From contig NZ_CP059163.1 in NCBI RefSeq assembly GCF_013466785.1, forward strand, positions 3,162,001 to 3,226,000: a stretch of 64,000 nt of DNA. Reading direction: 5' to 3'. The notes under the pieces were generated by a model, which did no database searches, had not been told where the DNA came from, and saw nothing but the letters and a program-made list of their open reading frames with translations. Below, in pieces: positions 57,921-64,000 of the stretch; the first letter of the stretch is position 1; the number at the start of each line of letters is the position of its first letter. A program made the position numbers and the translations under genes. The stretch comes from Nocardioides marinisabuli (GTDB lineage Bacteria > Actinomycetota > Actinomycetes > Propionibacteriales > Nocardioidaceae).

Positions 57921-58606
57921 ATGAGCAGCCCCGCCGTCCCCCTGGTCGTCGGTCGCCACCGCGCCACCGGCCCCACGGTGCGCGTTCCCGCTCCGCACCG
58001 CGGCGCCACGTCGGGTGTCACCCGCGGCGCCCGGCCCCGGCCCCGGCGCCGCAGCGGCCCGTACGTCGTACGGCGCGGGTGCTGCGCGGCCTCGGCCGGG
58101 TCGTGACCTCCCTGCTGGTCGTCGTCGCCCTGGCCTTCTTCCTGTTCTTCGCCGTCGGCCCGCACGTGCTGGGCTACCGCACCGCCACCATGCTCACCGG
58201 GTCGATGGAGCCCGGCATCATGGTCGGCGACGTCGTCGTGACCGCCGAGCGGCCCGCCGCCGACGTCGAGGTCGGCGACGTGATCACCTACCACATCCCG
58301 GTCGAGGACCACCGCGTCGAGACGCACCGCGTCACCGAGGTCATCCGCGGCGACGACGGCTCGGTCGCCGTCCGCACCAAGGGTGACAACAACCCCAACG
58401 TCGACCCCTGGCTCGCGACCCTCGAGGGCGACAGCGTGTGGGAGGTGCAGGCCGTCATCCCCCAGGTCGGCTCGGTCATCCGCGCCCTGCGCACCCCGGT
58501 GGTCAACGACGTCATCCTGTACGGCGCCCTGGGCGCCGTCCTCCTCCTCGGCCTGGGCCGCATCTGGTCCAGCGACGACGAGGACGAGCCCGCCGGCGAG
58601 GCCTGA
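57921..58606 (+). CDS. sipW: SipW-type (ER/archaeal-like) signal peptidase I
   Basis: The catalytic part (174 residues from GTG 58079) has one N-terminal helix (VVTSLLVVVALAFFLFFAVGPHVLGY), the serine in MLTGSMEPGIMVGDVVV and, in place of the usual lysine, the histidine of RVETHRVTEVI, which marks the Ser-His SipW/ER class; GDNNPNVDPW and a C-terminal helix follow. ATG 57921, behind CAGGAG, opens a 50-residue Arg/Pro-rich extension in another frame that would join near 58070 if one base were missing, so an indel is suspected. It most likely processes the neighbouring TasA-like proteins. Confidence 0.83.
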
Positions 58607-58631
58607 GCGGCATCCGCCGAACGCCCACGAC

Positions 58632-58672
58632 ACAGCACCGCCCGGGACCGACCAGGTCCCGGGCGGTGCTGT
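58632..58672 (+). terminator. 18-bp perfect hairpin after sipW
   Basis: The arms at 58632-58649 and 58655-58672 are perfectly complementary over 18 bp around a GACCA loop. It is the strongest stem in the window and ends the sipW transcript. Confidence 0.85.
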
Positions 58673-59062
58673 CTGTCGTGACCCGGTGGGCTCCCGCGCG
58701 AGTCGGCGTCGTGAGCCGCGAGCCGGCTGGTTCGAACGGGCCGGCTCGCGGGAAGTGGCGCCGGCTCGGTGGGGAACTGGCGCCGGGTCGGGGTCGGCCG
58801 TCCCGCGAGTCGTCGTGAGTTCCTGCGCGAGCTGTCGTGAGTTCCTGGTGTGTGCGGCGTACGGCGTGGGGGGTGTCGGGTCGGCTGGTTCAAACGGGCC
58901 GGGTCGCGGGAAGTAGCGCCGGGTCGGTGGGGAAGTGGCGCCGGCTCGGTGGGGAAGTGGCGCCGGGTCGGTGGGGAAGTGGCGCCGGGTGGGTGGGGAA
59001 GTGGCGCCGGGTGGGTGGGGAAGTGGGGTCGGGTCGGGGTGTCTTGTGGGTGGGTGGGGGGT
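58673..59062. repeat. Repeat-filled intergenic region, second copy
   Basis: No gene is seen. The stretch has TTCGAA-type palindromes at 58720 and 58878, GTGAGTTCCTG 22-bp units around 58816-58850 and the 22-bp GAAGTGGCGCCGGGTCGG array from 58910 to about 59035. From about 58815 onward it is nearly identical to 54367-54591, apart from an extra 24 bp near 59040. Confidence 0.85.
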
Positions 59063-59129
59063 CTTGCGGATTGCTTGAGGCAACGTCGGGACTTTGCCGG
59101 GTGGTGGCTTGAGGTGGGGGGCGCAGAGT
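59063..59129 (+). promoter_or_regulatory. Composite response-regulator-type promoter element, copy 3
   Basis: CTTGCGG (59063), CTTGAGG (59074), CTTGAG (59108) and AGAGT (59125-59129) with the spacings 11, 34 and 11. Part of the duplicated block, so not independent of copy 1. ATG 59184 is 55 bp downstream. Confidence 0.6.
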
Positions 59130-59183
59130 TCTGCTCATCACCCCGACCGGCCCGCTGGCCGGCTCCAGACAAGGACTCCCCTC

Positions 59184-59813
59184 ATGGCCTCGAACACCTC
59201 CTCCCGCAAGTCCCTGACCCGCGTCGCTGCCTCGGTGGCCCTGGTCGCCGGTGCGACCGCGGTCGCTGGTCTGGGCACGTTCGGTTCGTTCACGTCCTCG
59301 ACCGACGCCGCCGAGGCGGTCTCCTCGGGCGAGACGAAGATCGAGCTGGCCGGCCAGGGCGCGCAGGGCCTGGACGTGGCGGCGGTGAACCTGGTTCCCG
59401 GTGACACCGTGGAGCGTGCGGTGCAGCTGACCCGGGCCGGGACCACCGAGGGCTTCGGGTCGGTGGCGCTGAGCACGACCTCGGCGGCCGCGGCCCCCTC
59501 GATCCTGACCACGAACGCCAAGGACGGTCTGCAGCTGAGCATCGACCAGTGCGCCACCCCGTGGGTCAAGGCCGCCGACTCCAAGCGGATGACCTGCGCC
59601 GGGCCGGTGACCTCGGTGCTGTCCTCGGTGCCGGTCATCGCTGCGAACCGCGACCTGGCCAAGGTCACCGAGACCCTCAACGGCGAGACCAAGGTCTCCA
59701 ACCTGCGCATCACCCTGGCCCTGCCCCAGGCCGCGAACAACGACTTCCAGCTCAAGACCGACACCGTGAAGTTCGTCTTCGACGCCACCCAGCGCGCCGC
59801 CGAGGCCCGCTGA
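59184..59813 (+). CDS. SipW/TasA-like exported protein B (duplicate of A)
   Basis: A 209-residue protein differing from the gene at 54713 only at two residues (EVVSSG to EAVSSG; AATPS to AAAPS) plus a few silent changes. The same SipW-type signal (VAGLGTFGSFTSSTDAAE), two cysteines and DATQRAAEAR end are present. The near identity extends upstream through the promoter element and repeats but stops at the stop codon, showing a recent segmental duplication. Confidence 0.8.
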   Translation: MASNTSSRKSLTRVAASVALVAGATAVAGLGTFGSFTSSTDAAEAVSSGETKIELAGQGAQGLDVAAVNLVPGDTVERAVQLTRAGTTEGFGSVALSTTSAAAAPSILTTNAKDGLQLSIDQCATPWVKAADSKRMTCAGPVTSVLSSVPVIAANRDLAKVTETLNGETKVSNLRITLALPQAANNDFQLKTDTVKFVFDATQRAAEAR

Positions 59814-59854
59814 CCCCCAGCGCCCGGCCCAGGGGGGACACCAGGGCCGAGCAG

Positions 59855-59889
59855 CGTGTGGCCGCCGCGGAGGGAGCGGCGGCCACACG
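59855..59889 (+). other. 14-bp-stem leader hairpin with GGAGGGA loop, copy 2
   Basis: CGTGTGGCCGCCGC and GCGGCGGCCACACG pair perfectly over 14 bp around the same GGAGGGA loop as at 57834. It lies between TasA-like gene B and the Hpt-like gene. The stem changed at one pair between copies while keeping pairing. Confidence 0.75.
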
Positions 59890-59954
59890 ACACCTCCCAC
59901 GTCCTCACCCCAGCACCCAGAACCCAGCCAGCGACCGCCGAAGGAGCCCCACCG

Positions 59955-60296
59955 ATGAGCATCCTCGACGCCGCTGTGATCACCCAGCTGGGCACCGACC
60001 TCGGTGACCCCGCCTTCGTGCAGCGCCTCGTCGGGACCTACCGACAGATGCTCCCCGGCCGGGTCGAGCGGGTCGTCGCAGCCCTCGAGGCCGACGACCA
60101 CGACGACCTGATGGACGCCGTGCTCAGCCTGCGCACCTCCGCCACCACGATGGGCGCCACCGCCCTCGCGTCACTGGCCGGCGACGTCGAGCAGCACGTG
60201 CGCCTCGCCGACACCGTCGCGGCCCGTCGCGCCGTACGACGCCTGCCCGGCACCGCGCGGCAGACCTGCCAGGCCCTGGCACTCACCGCCAGCTGA
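59955..60296 (+). CDS. Hpt-fold protein lacking the phospho-acceptor histidine
   Basis: A 113-residue helical protein aligned by eye with histidine phosphotransfer domains: QRLVGTYRQMLPGRVERVVAALEADD, then DDLMDAVLSLRTSATTMGATALASLAGDVEQHVR. The family core is A-H-x-L-K-G-S; here it reads V-L-S-L-R-T-S, so the phosphorylated His is replaced by Leu and Lys-Gly by Arg-Thr. It cannot relay phosphate in the usual way and may act as a binding or inhibitor protein for a response regulator. AAGGAG precedes ATG 59955. Confidence 0.7.
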   Translation: MSILDAAVITQLGTDLGDPAFVQRLVGTYRQMLPGRVERVVAALEADDHDDLMDAVLSLRTSATTMGATALASLAGDVEQHVRLADTVAARRAVRRLPGTARQTCQALALTAS

Positions 60297-60315
60297 CCGC
60301 CCGCCGCCGACGCCC

Positions 60316-60392
60316 CTTGCGTCTTCCTTGAGCAAACCCACCGCCTGGGCGCGGCCTTCCCTGCGCCCGGCTTGAAGCCGCGGCGGCAGAGT
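60316..60392 (+). promoter_or_regulatory. Composite response-regulator-type promoter element, copy 4
   Basis: CTTGCGT (60316) and CTTGAGC (60327) lie 11 bp apart, CTTGAA (60371) 44 bp further, then 11 nt and AGAGT (60388-60392). The middle gap is 10 bp longer than in copies 1-3, one helical turn. A GGGCGC/GCGCCC stem lies inside that gap. ATG 60433 follows. Confidence 0.6.
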
Positions 60393-60432
60393 TCCTCCCA
60401 CCAGCCCCCCGCCTCTCGCCTGGAGCCACCTC

Positions 60433-61095
60433 ATGACCCGCCCCGGATCGCACCGCCGCCCCAGCCCCCGCCGCCGCGCCACCCGCGCCCGCAGCGGCGC
60501 CGGCAGCCGGCTCGCGGCCTCGGTGGCGCTGGTGGCCGGAGCGGCGGCGGTCGCCGGCCTCGGCACGTACGGCTCCTTCACCTCCACGACCTCCGCGACC
60601 GAGTCGGTCTCAGCGGGTCGGATCGTGCTCGGGCTGGCCGACCAGAACCAGGGCCTGGCCGTCGCCGCGAGCGGCATGCTCCCGGGCGACACCGCCCAGC
60701 GCGCCGTCCAGCTCACCCGCGCGTCGGGCAGCGAGGCCTTCGGGTCGATCACGCTCAGCGTGAGCGGCGGTGGGGTGCTGGCGAGCGACGCCAACGGGCT
60801 CAAGCTCACCGTCGACCAGTGCACCGTGCCCTGGGTCAAGTCCGGCACCGGCTCAGCCGCTTCGGCGATGACCTGCTCGGGCACCAGCACCACGGTCCTG
60901 AGCCAGCGTGCCGTCACGATGACGGGTCAGGTGCTGCCGGCAGGTGTGCTGAGCGCCCTCAACGGCACCGGTGCCTCCGCCAACCTGCGGCTCACCCTGA
61001 CGCTGCCGAGCGAGGCCGGCAACAACCTCCAGGGCGCCAGCGGCACCCTCAATCTCACCTTCGACGCGACCCAGCGCGCCGCCGAGGCACGCTGA
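60433..61095 (+). CDS. SipW/TasA-like exported protein C
   Basis: A 220-residue exported protein distantly related to A and B. A long Arg-rich N terminus (RRRATRARSGAGSR) precedes the signal ASVALVAGAAAVAGLGTYGSFTSTTSATESVS. Shared features are PGDTAQRAVQLTRASGSEAFGSITLS, the two-cysteine pair (VDQCTVPWVKS; MTCSGTS) and the ending LTFDATQRAAEAR. It has its own promoter element and a convergent response-regulator gene 16 bp after its stop. Confidence 0.78.
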   Translation: MTRPGSHRRPSPRRRATRARSGAGSRLAASVALVAGAAAVAGLGTYGSFTSTTSATESVSAGRIVLGLADQNQGLAVAASGMLPGDTAQRAVQLTRASGSEAFGSITLSVSGGGVLASDANGLKLTVDQCTVPWVKSGTGSAASAMTCSGTSTTVLSQRAVTMTGQVLPAGVLSALNGTGASANLRLTLTLPSEAGNNLQGASGTLNLTFDATQRAAEAR

Positions 61096-61111
61096 GCGTG
61101 AGGCCGTCGGC

Positions 61112-61912
61112 CTAGGCGGGCAACGTCTCCATCCGGTAGCCGACGCCCCGCACCGTGCGGATCAGCTTGAGGCCCTTCTGGCCGTTCTCGATCTTGCGGC
61201 GCAGGTTGCCGACGTGCACCTCGACCAGGTGCGTGTCGGTGGCCCAGTCGGTGCCCCAGACCGAGCGCAGCAGCGCCTCGCGGGTCCAGACCCGCGCGGG
61301 GGTGCGCATCAGCTCGGTGAGCAGGTCGAACTCGGTGCGGGTGAGCGTGAGCTCGGTGTCGCCGTGGAAGGCCCGGCGCCCGTCGACGTCGACGCGCAGC
61401 ACGCCGTGCTCGAGCAGCTCGTGGTCGGGCAGCGCCGGCGCGGGGGCGGGGGGAGGCTCAGGGGGTGTCGCCCCGTCGACGGGGTCGCCCGGCGCGGCGA
61501 GCGCAGGTGCGGCGAGCCCGCGCGGCTCGACCCGGCGCGGACGGCGGAACAGCGCGTTCACGCGGGCCTTGAGCTCGCGCACCGAGAACGGCTTGGTCAG
61601 GAAGTCGTCGGCGCCGGTCTCGAGCCCCAGCAGCCGGTCGATCTCGTCGTCGCGCCCGGTGATCATCACGACGTAGGCGTCGGTGAGCTCGCGCAGGCGC
61701 CGGCAGGTCTCGATGCCGTCGATGCCGGGCAGGCCCAGGTCGAGGGTGATCAGGTCGGGCTCCTGCGCCCGCACCACCTCGATCGCCTTGGGCCCCGAGT
61801 CGACCGCGGTCACCGCGAAGCCCTGCGTGCCGAGGGTGAACTCGATCAGCGAGCGGATGTCCTCGTCGTCCTCGACGACCAGGGCTCGGCGCTCGGGGGC
61901 GTCCTGGGTCAT
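61112..61912 (-). CDS. OmpR/PhoB-family response regulator
   Basis: A 266-residue regulator. The receiver domain (1-125) has ALVVEDDEDI (acidic pocket), LDLGLPGIDG (phospho-Asp near residue 58), MITGRDD and TKPFSVREL with the conserved Lys. A Pro/Ala-rich linker of about 50 residues is unusually long. The winged-helix domain (170-266) ends LTRTEFDLLTELMRTPARVWTREALLRSVWG ... VEVHVGNLRRKIE ... IRTVRGVGYRM. No histidine kinase is adjacent. The shared 11-bp direct repeats are in its own promoter region, suggesting autoregulation. Confidence 0.94.
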   Translation of the reverse strand: MTQDAPERRALVVEDDEDIRSLIEFTLGTQGFAVTAVDSGPKAIEVVRAQEPDLITLDLGLPGIDGIETCRRLRELTDAYVVMITGRDDEIDRLLGLETGADDFLTKPFSVRELKARVNALFRRPRRVEPRGLAAPALAAPGDPVDGATPPEPPPAPAPALPDHELLEHGVLRVDVDGRRAFHGDTELTLTRTEFDLLTELMRTPARVWTREALLRSVWGTDWATDTHLVEVHVGNLRRKIENGQKGLKLIRTVRGVGYRMETLPA

Positions 61913-61957
61913 GGCGCGTTCCTCCTGGGCTTCGAGCCGTGGGGGCGGCTCGACGGG

Positions 61958-62012
61958 CTTGCGGAAACCTTGCGGTCAAGCACGTCGGGGCTTGAGCCGG
62001 TGACGACAGAGT
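61958..62012. promoter_or_regulatory. Composite response-regulator-type element, copy 5 (divergent)
   Basis: CTTGCGG at 61958 and 61969 (11 bp apart), CTTGAG at 61991 (22 bp after the second), 11 nt and AGAGT (62008-62012). It lies between the minus-strand regulator (start 61912) and the plus-strand exported gene (ATG 62062), pointing to the latter while sitting in the regulator's own upstream region. Confidence 0.6.
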
Positions 62013-62061
62013 AGGACCTGTTCCGGTGCACACCCGACAAGTACCCGACAGGAGAGCAGAT

Positions 62062-62529
62062 ATGTCCGCGTTCGACCGCGTACGGCGCGTCGTCACGGTG
62101 CTGCTCGTGGCCGCCACCCTGCTGGTGGCGCCCCAGGTCGCCCACGCGGGGTTCTCGCGGACCGTCGGGGGCTCGATGGAGGTGTCCACGGGGACGGTGC
62201 CGCAACCGAACGTGACGGGGACCTGGCAGTGCAGCAGGTCCCTGGCCGGGGGCGAGGGCCCGCGCATCACGATCACGGCGACCGCCACGCCGTCCGCGGG
62301 CCTCGCAGCCGGCGTGCCCACCTACGGGTGGACGCTGAGCGCGACCGGCGTCGCGACGGTCACGGCGACCGGCCCGGTGGTGCTGCTCGACGCCACGCGG
62401 GTGGCGAAGGAGGACACCACCTGGACGCTGGCGACGACGCTTCGTCCGCCGGGCTCGACCTGGACCAGCGCTGCGACGGTGCGGACCCTGACCTGCGACA
62501 AGAACGGCAACGGCGGCGGGGTCCTCTGA
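62062..62529 (+). CDS. Small exported protein D, SipW-locus type
   Basis: A 155-residue secreted protein. Signal VVTVLLVAATLLVAPQVAHAGFSRTVGGSMEVSTGTV has the shape of exported proteins in SipW loci (hydrophobic core, small-residue cleavage site, then F-S-x-T). The mature part has two cysteines (WQCSRS; LTCDKN) and alternating Thr/Val strands (TATATPSAG; ATGVATVTATGPVVL), like a single immunoglobulin or fibronectin-type domain. AGGAGAG precedes ATG 62062. Controlled by composite element copy 5. Confidence 0.75.
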   Translation: MSAFDRVRRVVTVLLVAATLLVAPQVAHAGFSRTVGGSMEVSTGTVPQPNVTGTWQCSRSLAGGEGPRITITATATPSAGLAAGVPTYGWTLSATGVATVTATGPVVLLDATRVAKEDTTWTLATTLRPPGSTWTSAATVRTLTCDKNGNGGGVL

Positions 62530-62566
62530 CGCTGACCCTGACCCTGGCTCTGACCCTGGCTCCGAC
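62527..62566 (+). repeat. Short stop-anchored TGACCC repeats
   Basis: From the TGA stop, TGACGC, TGACCC and two TGACCCTGGCTC units follow in a row. The 12-bp period differs from the 22-bp arrays, but it too begins at the stop codon with TGAC. Confidence 0.65.
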
Positions 62567-62630
62567 GCAGCCCGCGCCCGAGATGCGGGCTGCGTGAGTG
62601 GAGGCTGGGCCCGAGGCCCAGTCGTCCTTT
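62567..62630 (+). terminator. Double hairpin terminator after exported gene D
   Basis: GCAGCCCGC/GCGGGCTGC (62567-62593, 9-bp stem) is followed by CTGGGCC/GGCCCAG (62605-62621) and a short T-rich tail (TCGTCCTTT), a reasonable intrinsic terminator. Confidence 0.75.
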
Positions 62631-62673
62631 ACCCAGCCACCGCGAGGGGTCAAACCTCCGGCATGATGCACGG

Positions 62674-64000
62674 GTGGCCCGCACCCTGCTCGACCTGCTC
62701 TACGACGAGGCGCCGCGCGAGGAGTTCGACCGCCTCGTCGAGGCGGGCGGCGACGACCCCGAGACCCGGCGTGCGTACGACGTCGCGCTGCGCCTGCGCG
62801 AGCTGATCGCGCGCCAGCGCTCCCGCGAGGCCGAGCTCTCGGCCCTCTACGACACCGCCGGCGACCTCACCGCGATCCGCGACGTCGACACCATCCTGGC
62901 CGCGATCGTGCGGCGCGCGCGCCAGCTGCTCAAGGCCGACATGACCTACCTGTCCCTCAACGACGAGGCGGAGGGGGCCTCGTTCATGAAGGTCACCGAC
63001 GGTGCCCTGTCGGCCGAGTTCCGCACCCTGCGTCTCCCGCTGGGCACCGGTCTGCTGGGCCTGGTCGCCCAGACCGGCGCCCCCTACTTCACCTCCGACT
63101 ACCAGCACGACGAGCGCTTCGTGCACCGCCGCTTCGTCGACGACGCGGTGGGGAACGAGGGCATCCGGGCGATCCTGGGGGTGCCGCTGGTGCTCGAGGG
63201 CCGGGTGATCGGGGCGCTGATGGCCACCCACCGCACGGTGCGCCCGTTCCCGCCCGAGGAGGTCTCGCTGCTGACCTCGTTCGCCGCCCACGCCTCGGTC
63301 GCGCTCGAGAACGCGCGGCTCTTCGCCGACCTCGACGAGGCCAACACCCGGCTGCGCGAGCAGGCCGACGCGGTCGAGGAGGCGGCCCGCGTGCACGACC
63401 AGCTCACCGGTCTGCTGCTGCACCGCAGCAGCCTCGCCGAGGTCGTCGCCGTGCTCGGGGAGGTGCTCGGCGGCGGCCGGGTCGCGGTGCTCGACGCCGA
63501 CGGCCACGTGCTGGCCGGTGACCCCGCTCCGGGGCCGGGGCCCAGCCGCGCCGCCCTCGCCGAGGCGGTCGCCTCGGGGCACTCGGTGGCGGTGGCCGGC
63601 GGCTACCTGGCGCCGGCGCTGGCCGGTCAGGAGCACCTGGCCACGGTGCTGGTGCACGGCGGCCCCGACCTCGACCGGGCCGGGCGCCGCACCCTGGAGC
63701 GCGGCGCGATCGTCGCCGGGCTGGTGCTGCTCTTCGCCCGGTCCGTCGACGAGGCCGAGGAGCGCCTGGGCGGCGCCCTGCTCACCGACCTGCTCGAGGG
63801 CAGCGACGCCGACCCGGCCCGTCTGCGCCAGCGCGCGCGGGGCCAGCGGCTGCGCCTCGACGCCGGCTGCGTGGTGACGGTGGCCGAGGTGCCAGCGGGG
63901 GAGCGGCACCGCGCGGTGCGCGCCGCGGCGCGCCTGGCCCGCGCGGTCGACGGGCTGGCCGTGGAGCACCGGGGCCGCCCGGTGCTGCTGGTGCCCGCCC
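62674..64000 (+). CDS. GAF/PucR-type transcriptional regulator, 3' end beyond the window
   Basis: At least 442 codons, open to the window end. Residues about 50-215 form a GAF sensor domain (ALYDTAGDLTAIRDVDTILAAIVRRARQLL; GALMATHRTVRPFPPEEVSLLTSFAAHASVALENARLF) with a coiled-coil start; a PucR/CdaR-like region follows (LLLHRSSLAEVVAVLGEVLG; AVLDADGHVLAGDP), where a C-terminal helix-turn-helix would normally come after 64000. Ligand unknown. GTG 62674 lies 6 nt after CATGAT (62662-62667), a leaderless-type start. Confidence 0.85.
   Translation, partial: MARTLLDLLYDEAPREEFDRLVEAGGDDPETRRAYDVALRLRELIARQRSREAELSALYDTAGDLTAIRDVDTILAAIVRRARQLLKADMTYLSLNDEAEGASFMKVTDGALSAEFRTLRLPLGTGLLGLVAQTGAPYFTSDYQHDERFVHRRFVDDAVGNEGIRAILGVPLVLEGRVIGALMATHRTVRPFPPEEVSLLTSFAAHASVALENARLFADLDEANTRLREQADAVEEAARVHDQLTGLLLHRSSLAEVVAVLGEVLGGGRVAVLDADGHVLAGDPAPGPGPSRAALAEAVASGHSVAVAGGYLAPALAGQEHLATVLVHGGPDLDRAGRRTLERGAIVAGLVLLFARSVDEAEERLGGALLTDLLEGSDADPARLRQRARGQRLRLDAGCVVTVAEVPAGERHRAVRAAARLARAVDGLAVEHRGRPVLLVPA

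Noticed and set aside
57837..58106. An independent small gene starting at 57837
   Set aside because: The supposed start lies inside the leader hairpin and lacks an SD site; only the part from ATG 57921 has translation signals and is treated with sipW.
61112..61912. A histidine kinase partner next to the response regulator
   Set aside because: No HATPase or DHp motif was found on either side; the flanking genes are exported proteins, so the regulator is an orphan within this window.

Overview
The window is a very GC-rich chromosomal segment from an actinobacterium. The division and cell-wall (dcw) gene order ftsI-murE-mraY-murD-ftsW-murG-murC-ftsQ-ftsZ-pgeF-yggS-sepF-yggT-divIVA, an actinobacterial rnpB, a PriA-type hisA inside a his operon, the glnA2/glnE pair and many genes that start 6-8 nt after a TANNNT -10 box (leaderless mRNAs) all fit a Nocardioides-like member of the Propionibacteriales. 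The genus is inferred from gene order and protein style, not from any search.

Layout. 1-14.1 kb: dcw cluster, with murE and murC broken by single-base indels and no murF in its usual place. 14.2-23.1 kb: a DksA-type protein with a lysine-rich linker, lspA, rluD-like, a GNAT/chorismate-mutase-like fusion, dnaE and two exported or membrane unknowns. 23.3-24.5 kb (minus): YbaK-type deacylase and a Lon-N protein. 24.6-30.2 kb: hisD-hisC-hisB-hisH-(small membrane gene)-hisA-hisF. 30.2-34.3 kb: a Pro-rich membrane protein, yaaA, an RNB exoribonuclease, a Nudix hydrolase and an unknown. 34.4-36.7 kb (minus): a two-gene usp/CBS-nitroreductase operon. 36.8-37.2 kb (minus): rnpB. 37.3-49.2 kb: TPR protein, map, CorC-like transporter, panB, galE, nadE, a GNAT/JmjC-cupin pair and glnA2. 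49.2-54.1 kb: a class I amidotransferase, glnE, a DUF1918 protein and a PEP-mutase-like enzyme.

54.1-62.6 kb is the most unusual part. It holds three SipW/TasA-like exported proteins (two of them a near-identical duplication), a fourth small exported protein, a SipW-type signal peptidase, a PepSY membrane protein, an Hpt-fold protein that lacks the phospho-acceptor histidine, and an OmpR-family response regulator. Five intergenic regions in this stretch share one composite element: CTTGCG and CTTG(A/C)G direct repeats exactly 11 bp apart, then CTTGA(G/A), exactly 11 nt, then AGAGT. The element lies before each TasA-like gene, before sipW and in the regulator's own divergent promoter region. 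The simplest reading is an autoregulated response-regulator regulon for an exported-fibre or surface-protein system. A GAF/PucR regulator begins at 62.7 kb and runs off the end.

The window also has an unusual repeat landscape. Tandem arrays with an exact 22-bp period start at the stop codons of several genes and run outward, facing each other between convergent genes; other arrays with the same period but different units lie elsewhere. A 28-bp TTCGAA-centred palindrome recurs six times. Paired motifs close to the DosR/DevR consensus precede the usp operon, the gene ending at 33879 and the DUF1918 gene, suggesting a dormancy or hypoxia regulon.
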